Positions 52,472-62,895 are shown, numbered from the stretch's first letter. The stretch is 64,000 nt of DNA from Myxococcales bacterium (GCA_014240065.1 JAAZXR010000006.1:1-64000), one strand, 5' to 3'. Translations and numbers: made by a program. Notes: generated from the letters alone by a model not told the origin.

Positions 52472-53899
52472 TTAGCGGATCGGTCCCATCATGGTCGGGC
52501 CGTCAGACGAGGCGGGTCCGAGCTCGTAGAACACCCAGTTGTCGTCGAGGTACTTGTTGGCGACGCGCTTGATGTCCTTGGTGGTCACGGCCTCGTAGCG
52601 TTTCAAGTCGCTGATGATGCGTTTGGGATCGCCGTAGAACATGGCGCCCATCCCGACCGCGGAGGCGCGGCCAGAATTCGTTGACAGGGTTCGAACGGTC
52701 TCCATCAGCTCCATGCGGATCGCCTTCTCGAGCTCCTTCGACGCGATACCCTTTTTGCGCACCTTGGCGATCTCCTCGCGGAGCGCGGCTTTGAGCTGGT
52801 CCGAGGTCGCGCCCCCCGCGGGCACCATCTGCATGAACAGCGCCCCGTCGTTACGGAACACGAAGTGGGTGCCACCCGCGCCCGCGGTCAGCTGCTTCTC
52901 GTCCGTCAAGACCTTGGGCACCCGCGCCGAGTCACCCGTAAACAGGATGTTGGCGAGGAGGTCGAGCGCGGGGCGGTCTTCATGGGCTTCGTCCACCGAG
53001 CGCCACCCGACCAGGTAGATGGTCTGTTGGGCTTTCTCGTCTTCGACGACCTTCTCGACCTTGTTTCGCGGGCGCTCCTCGGCTGGTTTGACGTTGGGGG
53101 TCGGTTGGCGGTCTGGGCCGCGCGCGATGCCGCCGAAGTACTCACCCACCTTGGTCTTGACCTCCTCAAAGTCCACGTCCCCCACGAACACCATGTGGGC
53201 ATTGTTGGGGCTGTAGTAGCGCGAGAAGAAGTCGGTGGCGTCCTCGAGCGTCATGTTCTCGAGGTCCTCTTGGGTCCCGATCACGGCGTGGACGTAGGGG
53301 GATTCGGGCATGAGGTCGGGGAGGAATTCCCATTGAATCGCCTTCGAGAACGGGGCGTTCTCGCTGCGATCTTTCTCCGAGATGACCGCCGCGCGCTGCA
53401 CGTCGAAGGGCTCTTGTTCCATGATCAAGTTGGCGAGCCGATCCGACTCCCCCCACAAGATCATGTCGAGGTAGTTGGAGGGGATCTCGTGATAGTAGAC
53501 GGTGTAGTCGTAGGAGGTGCCCGCGTTGATCCGGCCGCCAGCCTTCTCCGTGTACTCGCCGATCATGAATTTTCCGAGTTTCTCGGAGCCCATGAACATC
53601 ATGTGCTCGAAGAAGTGCGCCAGGCCGGTCTTGCCCTCCACCTCGTCGACCGAGCCGACGTCGTAGAAAAGTTGGAACGTGAACGCGGGCGTCGAGTGAT
53701 CCTCGACCACGTAGACGTTGAGACCGTTCTCCAGCTGGAAGGTCTGCACCGGGAGATCAAAGTCAATCGCCGATTTCTTCTTCGACTTTGCGACGGCGAC
53801 ATCGGGGGTCGCGAGCATCGCCGAACCCGCGGTGGACATGCACAGCAGCGCCGACAAGGTGAACGTTAGAGGTGAACGAAACAAGCTGGATCGGTTCAT
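52472..53899 (-). CDS. M16-family zinc protease, catalytic subunit, exported
   Basis: From the ATG at 53899 the 475-residue protein has a signal peptide (FRSPLTFTLSALLCMSTAGSA) and the inverted zinc motif HFFEHMMF (HxxEH), with the distal Glu in RAAVISEKDRSEN. It lacks a Cys lipobox. Paired M16 enzymes degrade peptides or process proteins in the periplasm. The start is 17 nt after the stop of the kinase gene, so the three genes probably form one transcript. Confidence 0.9.
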   Translation of the reverse strand: MNRSSLFRSPLTFTLSALLCMSTAGSAMLATPDVAVAKSKKKSAIDFDLPVQTFQLENGLNVYVVEDHSTPAFTFQLFYDVGSVDEVEGKTGLAHFFEHMMFMGSEKLGKFMIGEYTEKAGGRINAGTSYDYTVYYHEIPSNYLDMILWGESDRLANLIMEQEPFDVQRAAVISEKDRSENAPFSKAIQWEFLPDLMPESPYVHAVIGTQEDLENMTLEDATDFFSRYYSPNNAHMVFVGDVDFEEVKTKVGEYFGGIARGPDRQPTPNVKPAEERPRNKVEKVVEDEKAQQTIYLVGWRSVDEAHEDRPALDLLANILFTGDSARVPKVLTDEKQLTAGAGGTHFVFRNDGALFMQMVPAGGATSDQLKAALREEIAKVRKKGIASKELEKAIRMELMETVRTLSTNSGRASAVGMGAMFYGDPKRIISDLKRYEAVTTKDIKRVANKYLDDNWVFYELGPASSDGPTMMGPIR

Positions 53900-53915
53900 G
53901 AGCCCGGGCACGGTA

Positions 53916-56900
53916 TCACATCGAATCGGCCTGTCCATCGGGTTCATTGACCACCTCTCCGAGCCGCATGAGGGCGTCTTGCGCGTGTTGAACGCCCTCT
54001 GCCCACTCCAATTCGATGGACAGTCGGAAGGCTTCTTCGCAGCATCGCCGGGCCTCCTCGAGTTCGCCGCGGAGCGCGCGGATTCTCGCGCGCTCGAGGA
54101 GCAGCTCCGCGGTGGTCAAACGGTCGCCGAAGTGTCGTGCGCGCTCGATCGCGCGGGCGAGATGTTGTTCTGCGCTCGTCGGTCGATCCGCGAGACGAAG
54201 CAGGAACGCGAGCTGCGCGTGGGTGCGCAACAGCGCCAACTCGTCCTCGAGCCGCTCCGCTTGGAAGAGCGCGTGATTCGCCCACACGACGGCTTCGTCG
54301 AGTCTCTTGGCGTTGCGATGGAGCTCGCTGATCGAGAGCAAATACCGCCACAACGGCAGAGCTACCGGCGCGCGGGGCCCCTCTCCGAGCGTACATAGGT
54401 CGAGGCCTTCCATCACCTCTTCCAGGCCTTGCTCGGGCTCGTTGCGCATCAGATGCACGCGCGCGAGCTCGGAGTAGGTGTGGAGGATGGTCGCGAGCTC
54501 TCCCTCCGCGAGCAGGGGGGCGAAGGATCGGTTGAACGCGACGACGGCGGCGTCGAGGTCACCTTTTTGTGAGTGGCAACGCGCCAGGGTCAGCAAGCTG
54601 CTCGCGGCGATCGCGGGGTGCTCATGTCGATCATGAACGGAGACGAGATCAATGGACTCGTCGTGGGAACCCAACAAGCGCAGGGTTTCGGCGAGCTTGC
54701 ATTCGAGCCTCGCGACCGACAGCTGCAGGCTCGAGAGCCCGTCTGCCGAGACCCGCTCGCTCTCCATGGCGCGCCCCAGCGTGCGGATCGCTGCGCGCAG
54801 CAAGGACGCCGCTTTTTGGTCGTCGAAGGAGAGGGAGGCGTGATCAGCGGCCGCCTCGAGGGAGGGCACGGCATCGAGTGGTTGACTCTTGAGGCGATGC
54901 ATCGCGGCCGTGATGACGCAGGACGCAACGTCGGGGTGCTCCGCATAGATCCTGTGAAGCTGTCGTCGACGCTTGCGCGGGATCTGCTGGTAGACGGTCT
55001 CCCGAAGTACCCGATGTCCAAAGCTGCGGTTGCCGTTGCGATCCAGGGACAGCACCCGGTTGACGTGGAGGTTGGCGAGCGCTTCGTCGAGATCGCGTCG
55101 GTCCTGTTGACCAAAAAACCGCCCGAGGAGCCCATCGAAGATGTCCTCTTGGATCGACTCGCCGTAGACCGCGGCCGCCTCTAGGAGCGCGCGCTCGAGC
55201 GGCGAGGAGTCCTCGAGATAGGCGACCGCGAGCGCTTCGATATCGGGCTGCTCTGACGCCGCGACAGGCCGCTCATTCCTCGCCAGGCGGAGGTGTAGAT
55301 TCGCCGCGAGCGGCAGCATGGGGGCCTTGCTTCGGAGCGATCCAGATTCTAACTGGAAGCCATCCTCGAGGACTTGGAGGTCTTCGCCTTCAAGTGGCGA
55401 CAGCTGCTTCGCTTCGATGTCGAGCCACGTGAGGTCTTCTTCGCTCGTGGCGCAGACGATCACCACGGGGCGGCGCGTGACGAGGTTACGAAGGCGCCGG
55501 AGGACGGAGCGAGACGCCGCGTCGTAGCGGTCGATGTCGTCGAGGATGATGAGGGTCGGCGTCTCTGCGCCGCTGAGCGTCATGGCCTCGAGCGCGGAGG
55601 AAAAACACTCGCGCCGACGTACAGAGAGCTCGGCGGTGCGGGCCGGACCATCGAGACCAAAGAGCTCGGCGAGTCCCGGGAGCGCCTCGAATGAGAGCCC
55701 GGCTAGGTTCGCGCTGCGGCCGAGCAACTGTGTCGAGATCTCCTGGCTGGCGTCGATGCTGAGCGAGTCACGGACGATGGACTTGATCGGCCAAAGGGAG
55801 GGGGCGGCGGCGCGGGGCTCGGCCCCGGTGATCAGGACGCGCCACTGTGCTTGGGCCGCGAGCCGGGTGAACTCAGCGAGCAGTCGCGACTTCCCTGCGC
55901 CTCTAGCTCCCCGAAATACCGCGAACTGCAGCGTTTGCGGGGGCGAGGTGAGCAGCTCGTGCAGCCAGTTGAGCTGCTCCATGCGGCGCAGGAGTTGGAG
56001 CGGAAATCCGGGGATCCGCCCTTCGTGCGCCTCCGGGTCCCCCGACATGGACGGCAGCGACATCTCGGAGACTTGAGTGATGGACCGGGTGCGCGTGGGT
56101 GCGCCAGATCGCGCCGGCGCCACCGCTCCACAACTAGCGCAAAATCGTGCAGCCGGATCGAGCGTGGTGCCGCAGCCGCCACACTCGATGACGATCTCTG
56201 GTGAGTTGCGGAGGGCGCTGACCAGTCGCTCGCGGAATTGGCTGGCGCTCTCAAAGCGGTCCTGCGGCTCTTTGGAGATGGCCTTGAGGCACACACCCTC
56301 AAGCGCGCCGATGCTCGTGTTCGTGATCTTGGACGGGGGAACGGGTGTCTCGTTGATATGTCGCTGGAGGATCTCGACGGCGCTTTGAGAGTCGAACGGG
56401 ACCCGCCCAGCTAGCATTTGGTACAGGATGACCCCGACCGCGTAGAGATCGGAGCGCGCGTCGAGGCGGTGCCCGCGGGCTTGCTCTGGCGACATGTACT
56501 CGGGGGTGCCGCACACCTGTCCGTGGCCCGTGAGCCCAGGCCGCTGCTGCTCCGAATCGTCCATCAATTTCGCGATTCCGAAGTCGAGCACCTTGACCAG
56601 CTCGCCGTGGGTTTTGACCGTCTTGACGAGGATATTTTCCGGCTTCAGGTCGCGGTGCAAGATGCCGAGGCCGTGCGCCTCGGTGAGCGCAGCGAGGATC
56701 TGGAGGCACAGATCGACGATGCGACTGCGGGAGAGCGGATACTCTTCGCCGATGACCGCTTCGAGGGACTTGCCCTCGACGAATTCCATCGCGAGGTAGG
56801 TCATCTCGTCGGGGGTGGTCCCGTAATCAACCACCGAGACGACGTTGGGATGGTTGAGGCTCGCGGCGTTGTGGGCCTCGTTCGCGAACCGCTCCCGCGA

Positions 56901-57170
56901 CGCCGCATCGTTGGTGAGGTGCGCGTGCAGCACCTTCACCGCGAACGACTTGTTGAGGCTGGTTTGGGTGGCTCGGTAGACGCGGCCCATGGCGCCGGTC
57001 CCGATGACTTCATCGAGCCGGTACCGGCCCTCGATGGTGGTGCCCAACCAAAGATCCCCGGCTTGCACCTCGACCGACTCAAGGTCCGTCCCGCACAAGG
57101 GGCAAAACCGATGCTCTTCTTTCGCCCGTCCGTCGCAGCTCGGACATACTTTGTAGGCTTCATCGCGCAT
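53916..57170 (-). CDS. Ser/Thr protein kinase fused to two zinc ribbons, an AAA-type ATPase and a TPR domain
   Basis: From the ATG at 57170 the protein has 1084 residues. In order: zinc ribbon (Cys 9, 12, 23, 26); Hanks-type kinase with G-loop GTGAMG (~57-62), Lys79, HRDLKPEN (172-179), DFG (196-198) and a TPEYMSPEQ activation segment; second zinc ribbon (Cys 330, 333, 344, 347); ATPase with Walker A GARGAGKS (421-428) and Walker B-like LIILDDID; then helical TPR-like repeats to the end. No TM helix is visible, so it is cytoplasmic. Kinase-AAA-TPR fusions are typical of Myxococcota. The M16 genes directly downstream suggest envelope protein turnover as output, which is inference. The frame stays open to 57458 but without conserved features. 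Confidence 0.88.
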   Translation of the reverse strand: MRDEAYKVCPSCDGRAKEEHRFCPLCGTDLESVEVQAGDLWLGTTIEGRYRLDEVIGTGAMGRVYRATQTSLNKSFAVKVLHAHLTNDAASRERFANEAHNAASLNHPNVVSVVDYGTTPDEMTYLAMEFVEGKSLEAVIGEEYPLSRSRIVDLCLQILAALTEAHGLGILHRDLKPENILVKTVKTHGELVKVLDFGIAKLMDDSEQQRPGLTGHGQVCGTPEYMSPEQARGHRLDARSDLYAVGVILYQMLAGRVPFDSQSAVEILQRHINETPVPPSKITNTSIGALEGVCLKAISKEPQDRFESASQFRERLVSALRNSPEIVIECGGCGTTLDPAARFCASCGAVAPARSGAPTRTRSITQVSEMSLPSMSGDPEAHEGRIPGFPLQLLRRMEQLNWLHELLTSPPQTLQFAVFRGARGAGKSRLLAEFTRLAAQAQWRVLITGAEPRAAAPSLWPIKSIVRDSLSIDASQEISTQLLGRSANLAGLSFEALPGLAELFGLDGPARTAELSVRRRECFSSALEAMTLSGAETPTLIILDDIDRYDAASRSVLRRLRNLVTRRPVVIVCATSEEDLTWLDIEAKQLSPLEGEDLQVLEDGFQLESGSLRSKAPMLPLAANLHLRLARNERPVAASEQPDIEALAVAYLEDSSPLERALLEAAAVYGESIQEDIFDGLLGRFFGQQDRRDLDEALANLHVNRVLSLDRNGNRSFGHRVLRETVYQQIPRKRRRQLHRIYAEHPDVASCVITAAMHRLKSQPLDAVPSLEAAADHASLSFDDQKAASLLRAAIRTLGRAMESERVSADGLSSLQLSVARLECKLAETLRLLGSHDESIDLVSVHDRHEHPAIAASSLLTLARCHSQKGDLDAAVVAFNRSFAPLLAEGELATILHTYSELARVHLMRNEPEQGLEEVMEGLDLCTLGEGPRAPVALPLWRYLLSISELHRNAKRLDEAVVWANHALFQAERLEDELALLRTHAQLAFLLRLADRPTSAEQHLARAIERARHFGDRLTTAELLLERARIRALRGELEEARRCCEEAFRLSIELEWAEGVQHAQDALMRLGEVVNEPDGQADSM

Positions 57171-57624
57171 GGCGTCGCTTGGCGCGATGATAGACGTTCT
57201 CGCAGCGATCACCGCTGCCGAGAATTGTGAAAGTCCTGCTGCACGGCGCCAATTACGCCGCTCCTTGGCGACTTCTCGGATCCGTGGCTCGCACCGTCGC
57301 GCCCAAGCTCCGTGAGATCGCCAGGCATCGGTCCTCCCTCGATCGCTCCTGAACGATGTTTTGTGGGCTAATTTGGTCGATTGGCGCGATCTCGCTGCCG
57401 CCCATGAGCCGGTGGTGTGGTCGCGAGGGTGGGCGGTCGAGGAGCGAGTAAACACCACCCGTCAGGGTGCGCGAGTTCCGCTTGTTGGAGTCCGAGCTGT
57501 GGGTCGATCGAGAGGACGGCGCCGCGAGTTGACACTAGGAACGCCCGCCCACTATAACCCGCCCGCTGTGTCGGTTTGACCCGCGCAGCACGGGCTGGTG
57601 CGTGAAGCTTCACCTCCTTCCCAC
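57171..57624. other. 454-bp region between the kinase gene and tRNA-Gln
   Basis: No gene is seen. TATCAT on the minus strand, 17 nt before the kinase ATG, could be the kinase -10. The right part holds the tRNA promoter at 57529-57558. The rest shows nothing recognisable. Confidence 0.55.
57529..57558 (+). promoter_or_regulatory. Sigma-70-type promoter of tRNA-Gln
   Basis: TTGACA at 57529-57534 is a perfect -35. CTATAA at 57552-57557 follows after 17 nt (or TATAAC after 18). It is the best consensus promoter in the window and would start transcription about 60 nt before the mature tRNA. prs may be read through from it. Confidence 0.8.
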
Positions 57625-57696
57625 TGGGGCGTCGGCAAGCGGTAAGCCATCGGTTTTTGGTACCGACATTCGCAGGTTCGAATCCTGCCGCCCCAG
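57625..57696 (+). tRNA. tRNA-Gln (anticodon TTG)
   Basis: The 72-nt sequence folds into a full cloverleaf: acceptor TGGGGCG/CGCCCCA, D-stem GGC/GCC, anticodon stem TCGGT/ACCGA with loop TTTTGGT (anticodon TTG), T-stem GCAGG/CCTGC with TTCGAAT loop, discriminator G. The next bases are CCC, so CCA is added enzymatically. It reads CAA and, by wobble, CAG codons. Confidence 0.96.
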
Positions 57697-57831
57697 CCCT
57701 CTTTCCTGCGTGAACTCACACACAAAGATGGTATCGGTTCATCAGGTTGGGTCGAACTCGGCGCTCGCATTCGGTATGAGTCACCCGCCTCGACCCCTCT
57801 CCCTTCAGCTTTCGAGCGCACGAGTATACCG

Positions 57832-58782
57832 ATGTTGAACAAGGCCATCACGATCTTCGCCGGGAACGCAAACAAGCCGCTCGCCTCGGAGATGTGCAAG
57901 TACGTCGGCATGCCCGAGGGGAGGGCCAAAATCTCGCGCTTCGCGGACGGAGAGATCTTCGTGGAGATCAGCGAGAGCGTCCGCGGGGTGAACTGCTTTA
58001 TTTTGCAGCCGACCTGCTCACCAGCCAACGACACCTTGATGGAGCTGCTCGTAATGATCGACGCGCTCAAGCGGGCGAGCGCCGCGAGCATCGTGGCCCT
58101 CGTGCCCTACTTCGGCTACGCGCGCCAAGACCGGAAGGTCAAGCCGCGAACCCCGATCTCGGCCAAGCTGGTCGCGGACCTGCTGACCGCCGCCGGTGCG
58201 GACCGCGTGCTGTCCGTGGACTTGCACGCCGGGCAGATCCAAGGCTTCTTTAACATCCCCTTTGATCACCTCTACGCCACCCCCGTGTTCAAGGACGCGC
58301 TGCTGCGATTCGGGCTCGGAGGCGAGGACACCGTGGTCGTCTCACCTGACGCCGGCGGAGTCGAGCGCGCCCGGGCGTATTCGAAATTTCTCAACTGCGG
58401 CATCGCCATCATCGACAAGCGCCGCGACTCGCCCAATGAGAGCAAGGTCTACAACCTGGTCGGCGAGGTCAAAGGCAAGCGCGCGATCCTCATCGATGAC
58501 ATCATCGACACCGCGGGCACCCTTTGTAACGCCGCCCAGGCGGTGAAGGACCAGGGCGCCAAGCAGGTGTTCGCCGCGGCGACGCACGGCGTCCTCTCGG
58601 GGCCGGCGGTCGATCGCCTCAACGCCTCCGCGCTCGAGCGGGTGTGGGTCACCAACACCATCAACCAAGACGAGCGGAGCGCCCAGTGCGATTGCCTCGA
58701 GGTCCTCAGCGTCGGCGCGCTCATCGGCGAGGCCGTCAAGCGCATTCACCACGGAGATTCCATTTCGAGCCTGTTCGGCTAG
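57832..58782 (+). CDS. prs: Ribose-phosphate pyrophosphokinase
   Basis: The 316-residue protein has IFAGNANKPLA, RFADGEIFVEI, YFGYARQDRK, the flexible-loop region KRRDSPNE and the PRPP loop LIDDIIDTAGT. It makes PRPP for nucleotide, histidine and tryptophan synthesis, and so feeds HisG and the PyrF pathway encoded in this window. No strong Shine-Dalgarno sequence is seen. It heads the prs-rplY-pth group, a conserved order in bacteria. Confidence 0.97.
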   Translation: MLNKAITIFAGNANKPLASEMCKYVGMPEGRAKISRFADGEIFVEISESVRGVNCFILQPTCSPANDTLMELLVMIDALKRASAASIVALVPYFGYARQDRKVKPRTPISAKLVADLLTAAGADRVLSVDLHAGQIQGFFNIPFDHLYATPVFKDALLRFGLGGEDTVVVSPDAGGVERARAYSKFLNCGIAIIDKRRDSPNESKVYNLVGEVKGKRAILIDDIIDTAGTLCNAAQAVKDQGAKQVFAAATHGVLSGPAVDRLNASALERVWVTNTINQDERSAQCDCLEVLSVGALIGEAVKRIHHGDSISSLFG

Positions 58783-58923
58783 ACAACCCCATCCATCAAT
58801 CAAGGTCTCCCCGGCGGCGAGCCAGCGGTTTCGATCATAGTGTTCGAAGGGCTACGGCACCTATCCGGCGACCTCCACCACCCCAAACAAAGCCCTCTTT
58901 TAGAGGGTTCGGAGTACAAACAA

Positions 58924-59511
58924 ATGAGTGACTACGGAAATATCACCGCGCAAACGCGGGCCAACAGTGGCAAGGGCGTTTCGAGGAAACTGCGCGCCGC
59001 GGGTCGAATCCCCGGTGTGATGTACGGTCGAGGAAAAGACAGCCTGAAGCTGTCGCTTGACCCGCACGAGCTGCGCAAGGCCATCGACCCAGAGCGGAAG
59101 CTCAACACCTACTTCATCGTGGACATCGAGGGCGGGGACAAGGAGAGCTGCGTGATCGCAGACTGCCAAATTGAGCCCACCAAAGACACCTTCATGCACG
59201 TGGACTTCCTCCGCGTTGACCCAGAGCTCGAGGTGTTCGTGAAGATCCCCGTGCGCTACTTCGGTCGCTCTGTGGGCGTCGCAGCCGGCGGGAAGATGAA
59301 GACCACCCGTCGCGAGATTCGCGTGGCGGCGAAGCCGGCGCAGGTCCCCGTGGAGCTCGCGGTCGACATCAGCTCGCTCGACATCGGTGGCCGGCTCTTG
59401 CTCGCGGACGTCCCGCTGGAGAACGCGCGCCTGCTCGAGTCACACGACACGGTGATGGCGCTGATCGACGCGCCGAAGGGCACCGCAGAGGACACGGTCG
59501 AAACCACTTAA
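58924..59511 (+). CDS. rplY: 50S ribosomal protein L25 (Ctc form)
   Basis: From the ATG at 58924 the 195-residue protein has the L25 5S rRNA-binding domain (ARANSGKGVSRKLRAAGRIPG-like start, YFIVDIEGGDKESCVIADCQ) and a C-terminal TL5/Ctc domain (VRYFGRSVGVAAGGKM to LADVPLENARLL). The long Ctc form is usual outside Gammaproteobacteria. GGAG lies nine nt before the ATG. A longer frame from 58840 is rejected. Confidence 0.95.
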   Translation: MSDYGNITAQTRANSGKGVSRKLRAAGRIPGVMYGRGKDSLKLSLDPHELRKAIDPERKLNTYFIVDIEGGDKESCVIADCQIEPTKDTFMHVDFLRVDPELEVFVKIPVRYFGRSVGVAAGGKMKTTRREIRVAAKPAQVPVELAVDISSLDIGGRLLLADVPLENARLLESHDTVMALIDAPKGTAEDTVETT

Positions 59512-59538
59512 TCGAGGGGCGAATCGCGTGAGGTCTTC

Positions 59539-60129
59539 ATGTCTTTGGATGCGCCATGGCTGGTCGTTGGGCTCGGGAACCCGGGCGCTCGCTATGCCAG
59601 CACTCGACACAACGTCGGGTTCATGGCGGCCGAATCCTTCGTGGAGACCCACGACTCCTTTGCCACGTGGCGCGAGCGCTTTGACGGGCTCGTCAGCACC
59701 TGCCGGGTGTCGTCTTCGCGCTGCGTCGTGCTTCGCCCCCAAACCTTTATGAATGTCAGCGGAAAATCGGTCGTGGCTGCTGCCCGCTTCCACAAAATCC
59801 CCGTCTCTCAGCTCGTCGTCGTACACGACGAGCTGGACTTCGATTTTGGCCGCGTCGCGGTAAAGACGGGTGGGGGCCACGGAGGGCACAACGGCCTCCG
59901 GGACATCGTCGGGCGGCTCGGGACGCCCGAGTTTCTGCGCGTTCGTCTCGGCATCGGACGACCCCAGCACGGTCGCAGCGACGTCTCCAACTGGGTGCTC
60001 TCGGAGTTCGACGATTCCGACGCCGCGGAGCTCCCCGACATGATTCGACTGGCCTGTCAGGCCGTGACCGCCGTGGTTACGGACGGACCTGCGCAGGCGA
60101 TGAACCTCTTCAACACCACGGCTACCTAA
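59539..60129 (+). CDS. pth: Peptidyl-tRNA hydrolase
   Basis: The 196-residue protein shows [19 protein letters not shown] (catalytic His), [23 protein letters not shown] and [15 protein letters not shown], the full Pth motif set. It releases tRNA from peptidyl-tRNA that falls off ribosomes. GAGG is five nt before the ATG. The gap to rplY is 27 nt, to hppA 19 nt. Confidence 0.96.
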   Translation: MSLDAPWLVVGLGNPGARYASTRHNVGFMAAESFVETHDSFATWRERFDGLVSTCRVSSSRCVVLRPQTFMNVSGKSVVAAARFHKIPVSQLVVVHDELDFDFGRVAVKTGGGHGGHNGLRDIVGRLGTPEFLRVRLGIGRPQHGRSDVSNWVLSEFDDSDAAELPDMIRLACQAVTAVVTDGPAQAMNLFNTTAT

Positions 60130-60148
60130 CCATCGAAGGAACCTTCAA

Positions 60149-62377
60149 GTGGACATTCAACAACTTCTCTATTTCATCCCCGTCGCGGGCGCGGTCGCGC
60201 TCGCGTACGCGTTTATCACCACCAGGTGGATCAACAAGCAAGAGATCGGCACCGACCGGATGAAGAAGATCTCCGAGCAGATCTTCAAGGGCGCGATGGC
60301 GTTCCTCGCCGCCGAGTACAAGGTGCTCGCGTTGTTCGTGGTCGCGGTCGCGGTGATTCTTGGACTCACCGCCCATGAGGCGAGCTCGCACCCGCTGGTC
60401 GCGCTCTCTTTCGTGCTCGGCGCCACGTGCTCCGGGCTCGCGGGCTTCTTCGGGATGCGGGTGGCGACGCGCGCCAACGTGCGCACCGCGGCGGCGGCCC
60501 GGGGGGGGCTCGCGCCCGCCTTGAAGATCGCGTTCCGTGGCGGCGCGGTCATGGGCATGAGCGTGGTCGGCCTGGCCTTGCTCGGGCTCGGCGGCCTGTT
60601 CATCTTCTACACGGGCTTTTTTGGCGTGTCTGTGGATCAGGCACCCGACGTCACGAAGTTCGGGCGGCTCATCAACGTCCTCGCCGGGTTCTCCATGGGC
60701 GCCTCGTCGATCGCACTGTTCGCGCGCGTCGGTGGCGGCATCTACACGAAGGCCGCCGACGTCGGCGCTGACCTCGTGGGCAAGGTCGAGGCGGGCATCC
60801 CCGAGGATCACTTCCTCAACCCCGCGACCATCGCCGACAACGTCGGAGACAACGTCGGTGATGTCGCCGGTATGGGCGCGGACTTGTTCGAGTCCTACGT
60901 CGGCTCGATCATCGGCGCGATGATCCTCGGCGCGGTGGCGGTCACGGGTGGCATGGAGGCCGCCGTGCTCCCGCTGATCATCGCCGCGGCCGGCATCATC
61001 GTGTCCGTGGTCATGACCTACGCGGTCCGCACCAAAGAGGGCGGCAACCCCCAGCACGCCCTCGACGGCGGCGCGTTCGGTGCGGCCGGCATCATGCTCG
61101 TGCTCAGCTACTTCATCATCGACTTCTTCACCGGCCGCGTCGGCGGAGCGTTCAACTTCGCGGGCATGGAGGTCGACACCATGGGCCTGTTCATCGCGAT
61201 GGCCGTGGGCCTCGGTTGTGGTGTGCTCATCGGCATCGTCACCGGGTACTATTGCTCCAAGGGCAAGCGCCCCGTGAACTCGATCGTGGAGCAGTCACAG
61301 ACGGGCCCCGCGACCAACTTGATCGCTGGCATCGGCGTCGGCTTCGAGTCGACGGCGATTCCGATCCTCCTGATCGCGGCGGCCATCTTCGGCGCCAACC
61401 ACTTCGCGGGCCTCTACGGGGTCGCCCTCGCGGCGCTCGGCATGCTCTCCACCACGGGCATTCAGCTCGCGGTGGACGCCTACGGGCCGATCTCCGACAA
61501 CGCCGGCGGCATCGCGGAGATGAGCGGTCTGCCCAGTGAGGTGCGCGAGCGCACCGACAACCTCGACGCGGTGGGCAACACCACCGCGGCCATCGGCAAG
61601 GGCTTCGCGATCGCTTCGGCGGCGCTGGCGGCGCTCTCGCTGTTCGCGGCCTACAAGCAGCTGGCGCTGGGGACCCAAGATATCATTTTGACGGACCCCC
61701 AGGTCCTCATCGGGGTGCTCCTCGGCGGCATGCTCCCGTTCTTGTTCTCTGCCATGGCCATGAAGGCTGTGGGAGACGCGGCCATGGACATGATCACCGA
61801 GGTGCGTCGGCAGTTTCGCGACATCCCGGTGCTCAAGGCGGCGCTCACGTTGGTGGCGACGGCGGAGTCCGAAGATCGTGCGCTCACTCCGGAGGAGGAC
61901 GCTCAGGTGTTGGCCGCGGGTGACGAGGCAGACGTCGAGCGCTGCGTGGCGATCTCCACGCAGGCGTCGATCAAGAGGATGATCCAACCGGGCATCTTGG
62001 CGTTGGCCGCCCCGGTGATCGTGGGTCTTTGGTCGCCGCACGCCCTCGGCGGCTTGCTCGCGGGCACCTTGTGCTCGGGCGTGATGCTGGCCATCTTCAT
62101 GTCCAACGCCGGTGGCGCGTGGGACAACGCGAAGAAGCAGGTTGAAGAGCAACCGCGCGACACCGAGAACAACCTCGGCAAGGGATCCGAGCGGCACAAG
62201 GCGGCCGTCATCGGTGACACCGTCGGCGATCCCTTCAAGGACACCGCGGGCCCGAGCCTGAACATCCTCATCAAGCTCATGACCATCGTCGCGGTGGTCA
62301 TCGCGCCGAGCCTCGCCGCCATGCACGGCTCCAAGGCCGCCGCAGACAAGGTTGAGGTCTCGGCCAAGAGCGAGTAA
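60149..62377 (+). CDS. hppA: Membrane-bound ion-pumping pyrophosphatase, K+-dependent type
   Basis: The 742-residue protein has ~16 membrane helices and the substrate motif [19 protein letters not shown]. The segment [13 protein letters not shown] has Ala where K+-independent enzymes have Lys, which marks the K+-dependent class. It couples PPi hydrolysis to H+ or Na+ export; the two ions cannot be separated by eye. It starts with GTG after GAAGGA at eight nt. PPi made by tRNA charging and nucleotide synthesis would be its fuel. Confidence 0.95.
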   Translation: MDIQQLLYFIPVAGAVALAYAFITTRWINKQEIGTDRMKKISEQIFKGAMAFLAAEYKVLALFVVAVAVILGLTAHEASSHPLVALSFVLGATCSGLAGFFGMRVATRANVRTAAAARGGLAPALKIAFRGGAVMGMSVVGLALLGLGGLFIFYTGFFGVSVDQAPDVTKFGRLINVLAGFSMGASSIALFARVGGGIYTKAADVGADLVGKVEAGIPEDHFLNPATIADNVGDNVGDVAGMGADLFESYVGSIIGAMILGAVAVTGGMEAAVLPLIIAAAGIIVSVVMTYAVRTKEGGNPQHALDGGAFGAAGIMLVLSYFIIDFFTGRVGGAFNFAGMEVDTMGLFIAMAVGLGCGVLIGIVTGYYCSKGKRPVNSIVEQSQTGPATNLIAGIGVGFESTAIPILLIAAAIFGANHFAGLYGVALAALGMLSTTGIQLAVDAYGPISDNAGGIAEMSGLPSEVRERTDNLDAVGNTTAAIGKGFAIASAALAALSLFAAYKQLALGTQDIILTDPQVLIGVLLGGMLPFLFSAMAMKAVGDAAMDMITEVRRQFRDIPVLKAALTLVATAESEDRALTPEEDAQVLAAGDEADVERCVAISTQASIKRMIQPGILALAAPVIVGLWSPHALGGLLAGTLCSGVMLAIFMSNAGGAWDNAKKQVEEQPRDTENNLGKGSERHKAAVIGDTVGDPFKDTAGPSLNILIKLMTIVAVVIAPSLAAMHGSKAAADKVEVSAKSE

Positions 62378-62412
62378 CGCTCGCGGCTTCTCCCCCAGGG
62401 GAGGGAGGCGTG

Positions 62413-62440
62413 AGGGGCGTCCCAGCGATGGGTCGCCCCT
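62413..62440 (+). terminator. Probable terminator after hppA
   Basis: AGGGGCG at 62413-62419 pairs with CGCCCCT at 62434-62440. The inner CCCA/TGGG extends the stem beyond a T-T mismatch, around a GCGA loop. The following TTGTCGTT is only moderately T-rich, so efficiency is uncertain. Confidence 0.55.
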
Positions 62441-62628
62441 TTGTCGTTGGTTCGTCGCACCACCACGACGGCGCGGGCCCGGCCTCGCGCCATCGAGCGG
62501 CGCCCTGCAGCGCGCTACGCCTGAGTGCGCGCTACGGTAGTTCAGTACACGACCGTGGAAATGCAGGCGCGCTACCGAGCTTTTCCCGGCAATTGACGCC
62601 TAGAAAATCGTCGGCTTACTCACGGACT

Positions 62629-62895
62629 CTAGTTACCGAGAAAGCCTTGGGTGCGTCGTGCTTCGATCCATTGACGCGCCACTTCACGTGCTTCGAGCTC
62701 GAGGCGTACATCGGGATTCGTGTGATCTTCGAAGCTAATGCCCACTGTTTGTGTCTCAAACTGAGAAGAATGATCCAATCCTGAACATGTTGCTCGGAAA
62801 CAATCCGCCATTTCATCCATGCTCGTCGCTGGATTTCGCGGAGCACCGGAGAGTTGTTCTCGAAGCTCTTCGAGCAAGGTCATGACGCGACTCAT
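62629..62895 (-). CDS. Possible small soluble protein (uncertain)
   Basis: An 88-residue frame with balanced composition, an amphipathic N-terminal helix (MTLLEELREQL) and a C-terminal charged helix (RLELEAREVARQWIEARR). It is less GC-biased than the surrounding shadow frames, which speaks for a real gene. A GTG at 62925 would add ten residues. No Shine-Dalgarno sequence or clear promoter. It sits alone between hppA and rpsF on the opposite strand. No family recognised. Confidence 0.4.
   Translation of the reverse strand: MSRVMTLLEELREQLSGAPRNPATSMDEMADCFRATCSGLDHSSQFETQTVGISFEDHTNPDVRLELEAREVARQWIEARRTQGFLGN

Noticed and set aside
57171-57458. N-terminal extension of the kinase protein
   Set aside because: Arg/Ser-rich and unlike any domain; the zinc ribbon begins eight residues after the ATG at 57170.
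57552-58091. Minus-strand frame across the tRNA and prs start
   Set aside because: It runs through a tRNA gene and is antisense to prs, so it is a chance open frame.
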